From Balanoglossus misakiensis (Eukaryota; Hemichordata): 64,000 nucleotides of DNA. Under the pieces are notes generated by a model. The model made no database searches and was not told the DNA's origin. It saw only the letters and a program-made list of their open reading frames with translations. The translations under genes and the position numbers were made by a program. Of this stretch, positions 53,656 through 64,000 are shown one piece after another; position 1 is the first letter of the stretch; the number at the start of each line of letters is the position of its first letter. Location of the stretch: contig CM082578.2 in NCBI GenBank assembly GCA_040954595.2, positions 13,516,001-13,580,000 of the forward strand, given 5' to 3'.

Positions 53656-56600
53656 TGCAGCAATACTAATAATATTGTCAAGTACTGTACACCTCAGCAG
53701 AGTATTGTGATGGACACGTACTTTGCTGTCTCTATCTAATCTCTGCATCACACCTAATACTACTGGCATAATCAGTTCCTGATTGAATTCAGAATATAAT
53801 TGAATGCAATTGCTTTATAATGTCTTCCTATGAGATTCCTCTGTCGTACGGGTACTCAATGTTAAGATTTACAGTGGATTGTGTAGTCATCTTTGGTTTG
53901 AAACCTTCAACATTATACATTTAATTGCTATTTGAATGCTTCCTGTTAGCATTTTGGCAGAACTTGGCAACTTCTGCTGATGTAGACATTTTTCAAGTCA
54001 TTAGTTCCAAATACATGTATGTAATTTAAGAAATGATAATTGATGGGGCAATGGTATAGTACAGGTGTGCTAGTTATACACGTAATAAGCCAGTACATCA
54101 AATTTGTCCAGGTCAACTCCTCTTGATATTTGAACTGTTCTGTAATTTGATTTCTTTGACTGATAAGGAAAAGTGACTCTTGTTTAAATTTGCTCTGAAT
54201 GCACTCAATTTTTCTTCTTCGTAAGACCAGATTTTCCCATGATGGTTATCTCTAATGCAATAAAATTCTTTTTAGTCCACCTCAAAGTTTATGGTTTCTC
54301 TAGACATGTGTCAAGAAGCATCTACCGGTACATGTATTTTATTCAATTTGTGTGATGTTTATTTCATGCGTACATGTATATCAAACCGGAAATGTAGATC
54401 TTTTCCAAAGGGACCGTCCATTCTACTTTATCACTCTTGGCAATCAAATAATGCAATATCATAGTGGATGAAAAAGTCCATCTTCTTGAACAAAAGACTC
54501 CCTAGATAACATATAAAGTGCATCATCATGTTCCATGGACAGCTCCCAATTGACGTCACAGATACTTGGTCGCCTGATATTATCAGTAGCTGTATTGAGA
54601 TCAGTGCAATGAAGAACATTTTCAGTGCATTAGGGAATGATTGTGTCCTGTTGAGTGTGTATAAATAGGGGACCAACACCGTCACTGCATTTTGTCCTTC
54701 AGAACAATTGCCATGACAACCATAGCAAATGTGAAAGTAATGACACTGATGATGTCCTTGTAAGATTTTATTGAGAGATGTTTTCAAGAGGGTTTTCTAC
54801 ATCCTTGTATCTACCAGTAATTATACAACTATCAATTGAATTATGAGTGCAGTGTTTTATATATATGTGTTGAACTCAAGTTTTAAGTTTTGCCATCATG
54901 GTGGCGCCATGATTTATTTCACGATATGAAAAGCAGACTGAAAACTGTTTGGTTTATAGAAGTGTCCAGATTATACAGGGTCTTCCTACAATCTATCATG
55001 AAGGGAACTGGACGTCCAATAGATAGGCTCTTGATTATTGAGAGTTTGGTTCAGACTCTGGTACTGTTACGTCCATGGTTTCACTGAAGCCCCATTGAAG
55101 TCTATTTTATATGCCCACTGCAAGGTACTAGCAACAGAATGTTACAGTGGAAAACTGACCAGATCCTCCATCTGTGATATAGCCACATGATTAAAAGCCT
55201 GTCAATTCTCAGAATTCTTCAAATACTCATTGCTACCATAGCCAAGCTAGCTGTCACATGGTCTGTACCTGTACTTGACCTACATGTGATGACGGTTTCT
55301 GTAGAGGCTGCAGCTGTACCAGTCATCAGTCATCATCGTGTACAATAGGTTGCAAATAATTATATTAACTAAATCTAACCCCAGCAATTGCAAATCTATA
55401 TTTATTACATGTATGGTGTCAGCTGCAAAAAGACCCTTTCTGTATAAGCTGCAACAGAAACTGGTTTAGGCTATATATGTCTATGAAATTATTTGAACTT
55501 GAATATAATTTTTGCAGTGAAAAAGCAGTCCAGTTGACATGTGTCCAAGACAAATTGTTGCAGTCCAGTGTAAGAAATGACTTGTAAATGAAAGTTCATT
55601 CATGTTGCGTTAGGTTAACAGCTGGCAAAATGCTTTACTGATTTTTGCCTTGCGAAGGCAATTTCTATAGGAAATCACAGCAATAGCCAATTTCCTTAGC
55701 TCGAGTCATTTCTCACTAGTGAATATCAAGCATCTTGTGGTCCTTCTTATGACGTGGGCTGATATTTGTGGATGCATGCTGCACTTATGAAAGGGAGCTG
55801 AATGAAACGTCAGCTTGTCTACCACTTCAGGCTGTATTCCTAATTACTTCATAATGCTGATCTGAGTACTGCAACTTGTATGCAAACCCAAGGGACAATC
55901 ATGCACATGCAAAGGACAGAAACAGCGAGGATTAAATCTTGATCATTTTTCACCCAGCATCTGAACGTGATTCTCAATCTGATGTACACAAACAAGCCTG
56001 CTGGCTGTTCTTAAGATGTAAATTACGTACATGTACTCATCTGATCATCAAGTTGAATTTGACGTAACTCCACCATTACTGTTTTTGTATGTGTGTTCTG
56101 TAAGTGACAGCACCTGCCTTTTAACCACTGACATTTAAACGTACTACATATACATGTATGTGTTGTTTCGGGACTTTTGACTTGATCAGTACAGTGGATA
56201 GTTCAGCTCAGTAGTAACTAAATTTGGTGATATCTGAAATAAATATCACCATGACAAACTCTATATAAACAACAGAAGTGTGGAGATTTTGTTTCTTGTA
56301 ACTCAGTGACGTTTGTTTTCCCAGTTTGTGCCACTTTCTCCAGACATTCAGTCATGTGCCTGCTTGGGTGTCCTGCTTAGGTGTTCATTGTAAACATACA
56401 TGTAGCAACAGGTCTGTATTGTCTGAAACCATTGTCAGTCAGTGTCAGAGACAGGTGAAAAACTCCTGTTGAGACATCTGCTGTGGTTTTCCATCTTCTG
56501 TGTTTTCATTGAGACACGCAGAGACACTGTCATTGTAGATAGGAATGTCATTAGGTTTTTGTGCCAGATTTTGTCTGTGCTCTGATAAACAATTGAAGGA

Positions 56601-56939
56601 TTTACCATGGATTTACCAGCACTTGACTCATTGTCGTTCTTTCTACCTCACAGATATTGTTTTAACATGCTTTCAATACCCTGTGAGACACAAGGTTACA
56701 TGTTTAATGAAGTTGTGAGATGAAAGGTCATCTAGTTCACAGATTGGGTTTCGCTGGTTTGGTTCTCTGAGTGCTATGAACTTGATGACCACATGGAGAA
56801 TGCAGAGCTGACGGTTAAATTGTGTTGCCAAAACAGCCACTCATGCTGAGCTTACTATATGTAGTGTAACACAACTCAGTTTGGCATGTCTAGTCAGAAG
56901 CACAAGGTATTTCAGTGTCACTTGTAGCAAGTCTAAGAA

Positions 56940-56997
56940 GAATACTGAAGATGTTGGCCCTTTGGATAGTCTTTTGACCCTATTTGCTTGTCTTATG
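56940..56997 (+). repeat. Dispersed direct repeat, copy B
   Basis: Same unit as 53601-53655 in the same orientation, with an extra GTCT-like insertion after CCCTTTGGATA. The boundaries on the two copies diverge immediately outside the shared block. Confidence 0.75.
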
Positions 56998-59900
56998 GAT
57001 CCACTCACACTAATTAATAGCAGTGGAATTGGCCTGAATTTGACAAAGTTTATTTCATTGCGCTTCTGAAATACTGGTGTATACATGCAGGTAGTTTATC
57101 CATTATTAAAACATATCAACTACTGAAGGATGTTACCATGGTGAATTTGTTCCCTATGGGAGTGATGTAATTTGTTACCATGGTAAAATTGTCCATGCAC
57201 CAAATGATGGCTGTTTAATGAAGAAGGTGTGCTGGAAGCAGATTTTGGTAACCAAATGACAAATCACATGAAAAATAGGTGATTAAACAAGACCAGAAGA
57301 CGGAAGTGAAATCAGCCGTCATTTATGTCAAGAACCACCAGCGTATGACTTCTTTGACATCAGTTTATCACCATGCTGTGCCAATACATGTGTGTACAAA
57401 CAAGATAGATGTGTGTGCAATTGCATGGATGGGATCTCATGATCTAGCTAGCATACCAGAGAAGGGGCAATTTCATCTCTGTGCCATAAACCACTGTTGA
57501 CTTTACATCTACAATAAAAGGTCATCAACATGGAAACGTTGGTTATTGTGTCTCACTTGACCAATCTGTGTAGGGCTGTAGATGGCATTAGTAGGATCAA
57601 CAGATCATCAACCAGTTGTAAGCATAAGTAGTTGAGGTCATAGGGTTATGCCCAAGGGTCCTCATCATTTCTTGTTTGTGTATTCATAACCCATGGATGA
57701 TTAATCAACAGATAGTACATTGTGTAATCAAATATCATCTGTGTTGACATTTTTTTGCTGGACATGAATATTGTAAATGTTTAAATAAGTAACACGCATC
57801 TGTTTTGGGTATTAGGGATATTGTCAACAGCAAAACCAGCATTTGAATTGGTGCCTACAAGGTATACATGCCTTGTACCTTGCACATGTACACAAATGAG
57901 CAATAAATAATCTGAAAGGTAAAGCACAGAAATGAAATCCCAGCCCACGTCAAGAATGTTCAGTCCCCTTCAGTCTACTTCAATCATCTCAGGAACTGAC
58001 ACACCCATTTGGGTAGAGCAGCATGTACATGTACTGTACCATCCTGAGCCATAACCTGGACATGAATTGTTGACATTCTCATAATGCTGGTAAAACCAGC
58101 AGTAATATAGCCTAGTCTGCCTTTTTTGGCTCTCTCACAAATAAAGGTACATGTATCTATAGCAGTAGCGGTAGTGATGGTGAATCCACTGGTACGTCAT
58201 CCCATGTACCATAAGTTTAGTATGTGTGCTTTTGTGGTTCGAGTCTTTCTATAGCAGAACCAGGAAGAGACTGGATTACCGGAACATAATATCTGTAATA
58301 TAATGAGTTAATGTGTAGTGTGAAATATGTTTTGGAGATCACTTAAGGAACAAAGCCCTGTTTTCCATTATGAAGAACTGAACACTAGGTACTTCCATTA
58401 CCAGTCAGCTTCAAGTGACAGATATTGGCAGGAAATAATATTGTAAAAATCAACCATCAATTTTCCACTAACAAAAATATCACTGAAACTGAAGGCTTGA
58501 ATTTTCATGTAAATTAGATCAATAATGATTTCCGTGTTGAGTGTATCATACTCCATAACTTTTTCATGTATCTGATTTCACGTCAAAACTCAATCCTGTG
58601 ATCCATGGTCTGTGTTTTAAAGATACTCTGACTCCACTTCCTTCTGTTGTGATACGATTACCATGGACATCCGACCCATTCTGAAACATCGAAAGAGGAT
58701 TCTTTATATCAGAGCATCTCTTTGCCTGTTGGAAAAGGCCCATGGAAAGGAAATCCAATTTGATTCTGCAACTAATCATGTTGTGCTTCTGCAATGATCA
58801 GGTCAGATTCAACGTCAATCACCGGCAATTTGAAATTGAACTGCCATGGCAACCACTGTTTAAAGTATCACTTCTACATGCTGATCAGCATCTTGTCTGG
58901 TCAAGAAGTGTGGTATGAGTTTAAATTGAAAAGAGATATCCTTCTGTTTTTGATCTGAAGGTCTCATCTGAAAAAATATGGTTATTAAAATAGACATAAA
59001 TGGTGGTTTAAATTAAAGATTGGATAGATATAGCAATGACGCAAACACATATTAACTTTCTCTTTTACTTGTGTAGAGAACTGCAATAAAACCCACCATT
59101 GTGGAATAATTTATTGTCGAGCTTAATACAAGATCTTATCTGGATGATGAGGTCACTTCAGGACACTTTTACTGATTAAATAAAGTCTCTAGAGAACACT
59201 TGGTGGTAATCTGATAAAAGATTGTGCTCAGGAATTGTTTACATTAGACACTGAGTGTGTCCAAATGTATTCTGATCTGTGTAATAGAAAAACCAGCAAT
59301 GGCAGAACACAGAAATGACAGATTAACTTTTTCATGAAATGGGAATCTGTTATGCCTTGCTGTGCCCTCACAGAACAGGAGGCAAAAAGCCTGCAGTGAT
59401 GTCATAGTGATTGACAGCTTAGGAGCTGGACTAAGAATTCTCAGTATGGGTCACTCCAAGACATGATGGCGATGCCTGGGCATGTTCTTGAAAGTTCTCA
59501 ACTACGCAACTGCCTTGCAGGAACTGAGATATTCTGATTTGAAAGACTTTCAGAGACCGACGTTATTGACAGCTACATGTGAGCCCTCATGTCCATTACC
59601 CTGATGTCTGATCTCATTAATAATTAATTATCAAGCCAGCATGCACAACTTATAACAGTCACTTGTGTCAGCTACAGTACAGCATAAATGGAAACAACTT
59701 TGCAAAGTTCATATAATGGCCAAAACAGGACAAGCGGTTGGCAACTTTCGAGGCACAGGAATGCTTTCCATTTGTTTGTAAATCTGACTGAGCAATTAGC
59801 AATAAAAATATATCGTCATAAGCCAAATAACATGCCTTTCCAATCCAAGATAGCTGCGTTGTAAAAGCACACATTTTATCAAGCTCACTAGGTTGCCTGG

Positions 59901-62900
59901 CCCAGATATTCTGAGTTCCAGTAGCTTACTAGATAAACAGTATCTTTGATTACTCTGCCAGGGTCAAAGTGTATCCAAGAAATAGCACACATCATCAATC
60001 TGTTCGCAAATAGATATTTTGTCATTGCCGGAAAGGAGGTCTCTGACATGTGAAAATTCTCTAATGGCGGTTGATGTACATGGCGTTACATTAGCAGCTA
60101 TCAGTGTCTCTGCCCTAGATGCACACATCCGTCATGTCAAAACTTGATAAACATCCTGGACAATCATCAATGCCTGCCTGGTCAGAATGAAATGAAAATG
60201 TATTTTTCATTTTAAAAAATCTCAAAAGACAGTTTTGAAATAACGATAGTGGACCAGTTGTGTTGTTAACATTGTTAAAACACTTCTCTGGATTAAAAAA
60301 ATGTAAGATTTAGTCCATGTCCATTTTTGATTGTATCTGAATTAATAGACTCGTAAATGTACAATGCATTGTGACCTCTACACCTGTATGCACTTGAATA
60401 GTCAAGTCCTCCACCTTGAGAAATACTTCACATGTGGGAGTCACTGAAGTTCAAGTCAAAAATTAGCAAATCTGAAGGTCATACACTTTTCCACCTACTC
60501 ATCTCTTCTGATCCATGTTGAATGACTTGTTGCCGGTGCTAGATAGTTAAACAACACCCACTTCAGCAGGGTGTTGAAAAAAAAAGATTTTTTACATGCA
60601 TGTTTGGATTCAGATGAAAGTCAACACTTATCCAAGTTTATTGTGACTCAGTCTGGTTGGCTGTTTTCTTGCCATGCATGTTTGACTTTCACACTGGAAT
60701 GTACATTTTGTAAACACCACACATGTTAAATTATGACCTCATGACAACATAGTGGCATCCCACTGAAGTCTGTCAGGGACGGTCAGAGGAGAAGTTATAG
60801 GGAATTAAAAACAACCTATGTTGCAGTTGACAACTAAAATCTGCTGGGGCTCTTGACAGGATATAATCTCATTTCAATTTGTAAAAATTCATTATTAATA
60901 TGGATGGGGCCTTTATCTTAGTAGGGACTTTTACCAGGAGAAATATTTTATTTTTGTTGAGGGGAGCCATGAGCTGACTTTCAGCTTTGAGCTGCACACC
61001 AAAATTACAACTGGACAGTGACAGAAATGAGATATTCATGAACCCTTGACAAAATCATTGGAAATATCATTAAGGAGTGAATGAATAGACGCTGCTTACC
61101 TGTTGCCGTGGTAACAGAAGTAGAGGAGATTAATGGCAGGACCATTTGATTAGGTCAATCTTGAATGATGCAATGAATTTCGTTACCATGACAATAGTGG
61201 TTTCAACACGACATGATACTGTAGCCATTGAGTAACTTGTAATCTTCTAACCCTGAAAAGGATGATTTTTGTCACCCATAGAGCAGGAATTTAGATTCTT
61301 ACCAAGCTTGTAAAATTTAGGTTTTTGTTCTCATCTTTTAATAATGTTATGAATTTTTAGAAACCATGTAGTAAGATGACTCGAGTAGTCTAGTCTAGTA
61401 AGAGTGTGAAGATTTTACTCCCTGCCTTATCTTACGATCCTGAAAACACTTCAACACTGCCTTCTTATCACATGCACTGGACTTATCCCACATAAACTGG
61501 AGTGGAGTTCTTGTAATGTTTTTGTGACTGCACTAAAATAGAAATCAAATATAAAATGCGAGTTTGATTCAGAATGTGACAGTTGTAATATTATTCTATT
61601 CTCATTAAAACATCATGACTTTCTGTTTCCTGAAATGTGCAGAAAATCATACATGTGATTAAGGTATGTGTGTCATCTTTTAAAATTTCAGTGTGATTTT
61701 TTTGGACATATGATGTATTTTCCTCCTTTTATGATATTAGATTTTTGTTGAGTGTAATGAGATCCAAGTAGTAATACCCAATTAGATCCTTTATTAGTCC
61801 ATTGTGGTTGATAATAAATTATAATATGTTTTTTAATAAACACTGATTTGAATATGTTGATGGTTTTATAACGTACTACAGAAGTTAAACTTCTTAACAG
61901 TTGACGAGATGATAATTTTTTTTATTCATTCTTACCAGATGTACTTGAGACATGGGTTGACTTCTCACTTCACATATCTCTTTCAGAAATGTCTTTTCCC
62001 CATGATTTGTCCAAGTTTGGATGACTTTAATACTTTGCTTGGCAGCATCATTTCAGTTGATACTCTCTGTCATGTAACAGAGTTGCGAAGACCTACAAGT
62101 AATGCAAGTCAATTACTCTGTGGATTGCTGTACCTTTGTTAGGTTTCTGTTGACAGTTATCATTGGTACCAGTACAGCAAGCTTGTTTTCCCAATACTCG
62201 TTTAATTTAGCTATCTTTTTCTGGTTTGATATTAATAGAATTGACCTTCAATTTCCGTCATGTTTATAGTTTCTGTTTTTATCACCTACAATGGCAAAAT
62301 TAAATAAATTAAAATTAGGACCGGGTCCTGGCTAAAATAATAATCAGGGAGGAATAGATTTGGTCAGTGTCCACACCTGATCGTACTACCTGACTTCATT
62401 TACATTGCTTTGACCTGTGTCGTACCAAAGTTCAATATGGCAGACTTGAACTACTGCACTCAGTTTCTACTAACGATTATAAAGACATCATATCCTTTTC
62501 AGTTCCTGCCCTTCTCCACCTTATGTCTTTTTATGGAAGTTGTCTGCAGACTGTGGTTGAAGGTAGATGTGTACTGATGCATGTGATGTTGGCGTGACAA
62601 CCTTCCATTTGACCTGTGGTTATACTTCAATAGCTTTGAAGATGATCAGCTATTAGTTTATAGCTGTAAGCTTATTTCTGTTTGATGGAGGTTTATCTAT
62701 CAATGTTTATACAAAAAGCCTGCTTAGAGTTTTGGGATTAAACTTTGCGTGGGTTAAAAAGATACTCTGCTGATAGCTCTGATTCATTCAAACTTTTTCT
62801 GTATACGTACATATATAAAAATGTCAACTTGTGTAAAAAGACACAGGTAAGTTTTCAAATACATGTACTGGCAGTGAATATACTGTATACAACATATATT

Positions 62901-63133
62901 TTAACAAATTCGCAACTTGCAAGTGAAATATGGGTAACACCAATGAATTGATTGTAGATCAACTTTTGATCTGATCTTGAGATTTTGATCTGATCGTGTG
63001 AGAATATCATGAACATTCGATTTACCCATGTTAGTGCCATGTGAGTAACCAACAAAATTTACAAGAAAATACAAATTTCTGAAGATTGGACACATAGCCA
63101 CTAGCAGGGATGATCATGTGAATCAATGTCTTC

Positions 63134-63168
63134 CCATGGTCCCTCCACACTGTGTGGAGAGACCATGG
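63134..63168. repeat. 35-bp near-perfect palindrome
   Basis: CCATGGTCCCTCCACAC (63134-63150) and GTGTGGAGAGACCATGG (63152-63168) pair at 16 of 17 positions around one central base. It could extrude as a cruciform or be the fused ends of an element. Confidence 0.8.
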
Positions 63169-63843
63169 TCTAGTATTTTTTAGAATGTGAATGCAGCATT
63201 TGGAATTTGGCCGTGGCATGTGGTATGTGACTCTTGAATTAGGCTTAACCAAAATGTTAAGAGGAGAAACGTCTACATGTAATTGAAACTTTTGCCAAGT
63301 ATACCAGGTAATGTCCTCAAACTGGAGTTACAACTAAGTACTAATTTTGAAAGTGAAAGTACCTGTGATGTATTCCAGTGACCTTTGAGTTTGAGAATTA
63401 CTTTTTTGAAAAGAAACTCTGGCTTTTCAGTTTCATACTCCCCTGAGCCATCTTTTGATCTGTTGATGGTTGTGATCAATATTTAATGTTACCATGATAA
63501 CCTGCTTGGCATTGTGCATTAAAATGCACATGGTTAGCTCATTTCTGCCCATTTAACTTTTTATTGATATACTGGTTGTCATAGCTACACGAACTGTAAA
63601 GATGGAATAGTCTTTTTTTTATTACTGTAAATCTAATCATCATTCCCATGTGGTTGGAAATAGGCCATATAGGTTCTTGTCCTGCAACAACTCCCATTGC
63701 AGGGTATTAAACACTCAATTATGGTCAAATGTATTACTCTATAAATGTTTTAAGACATTGGTTACCTAATGCAATGTGACTAATGAGGACATGAAGGTAG
63801 CAAGGGGTTTACACGACATGAATAACAGATATTCCACCATTTC

Positions 63844-63889
63844 TACACATAAAGATGTCTACTTTGTCAAGTGGAGATCTTTATGTGTA
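63844..63889. repeat. Inverted repeat with 13-bp arms, 20-base spacer
   Basis: TACACATAAAGAT (63844-63856) is exactly complementary to ATCTTTATGTGTA (63877-63889). Confidence 0.75.
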
Positions 63890-64000
63890 TATACAGTTCA
63901 TCAGTCAAAAGTTATAATATTGGTAAGAGTTCCTTACAAAACGTGCATATTCTGCTGAATACATGTATTTGGCTGTGCACAGTATTTATTTTAAAAAGAT

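Larger units (their letters stand above)
49425..64000. other. ITPR intron 3, incomplete, at least 14.5 kb
   Basis: No exon encoding the next IP3-receptor block was found on the plus strand, and no gene on the minus strand. Contents: a MITE near its start, a dispersed direct repeat (53.6 and 56.9 kb), a near-perfect palindrome (63134), an inverted repeat (63844) and many copies of the palindromic word TACATGTA. Otherwise it is ordinary AT-rich intronic sequence. Confidence 0.65.

Noticed and set aside
49425-64000. Further IP3-receptor exons or other genes in the right-hand 14.5 kb
   Set aside because: The many short open frames have no family motifs, and none encodes the expected next block of the receptor with phase-0 splice sites.

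Overview
The window is nuclear DNA from an animal: split genes with GT-AG introns, AT-rich intergenic sequence (roughly 60% A+T by eye), many simple repeats and hairpins. Gene content (dystroglycan, SUMF1, an inositol trisphosphate receptor, a SETMAR-type SET gene with no transposase part, a bHLH repressor, a Shisa-like protein) fits an invertebrate. The gene order resembles part of human 3p26, so an invertebrate deuterostome (for example a hemichordate, lancelet or echinoderm) is my best guess, but the sequence alone does not prove it.

Layout. 1-11.7 kb holds a three-exon Shisa-like membrane protein (+) and then gene-poor sequence. 11.8-18.5 kb holds a six-exon bHLH transcription factor (-), without a visible Orange domain or WRPW tail, set among many CACGTG words. 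23.4-28.3 kb holds three paralogous DXD glycosyltransferase units (+,+,-); the first two may be joined by splicing into one two-domain protein. 29.4-34.4 kb is a four-exon dystroglycan (-) with an extra cadherin-like/SEA-like module and an extra mucin stretch. 35.8-36.8 kb is the SET methyltransferase (+). 37.7-39.7 kb is a HAD-like/phosphoribosyltransferase fusion (-) that looks bacterial in kind. 40.2-41.3 kb is an intronless methionine aminopeptidase 1 (+). 42.7-46.9 kb is SUMF1, the formylglycine-generating enzyme (-, 8 exons). From 48.3 kb to the right edge are the first three coding exons and a long (>14.5 kb) third intron of an IP3 receptor (+).

From dystroglycan to the IP3 receptor the genes alternate strictly in strand, making three head-to-head pairs (dystroglycan/SET, HAD-PRTase/METAP1, SUMF1/ITPR) that could share promoters, and tail-to-tail ends whose polyadenylation signals lie close together. 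SETMAR(+), SUMF1(-), ITPR1(+) occur in the same order and orientation in human 3p26, where a bHLH gene (BHLHE40) is also close by; here two genes sit between SETMAR and SUMF1. All exon structures were derived by reading splice sites and phases; every multi-exon model given closes in frame.
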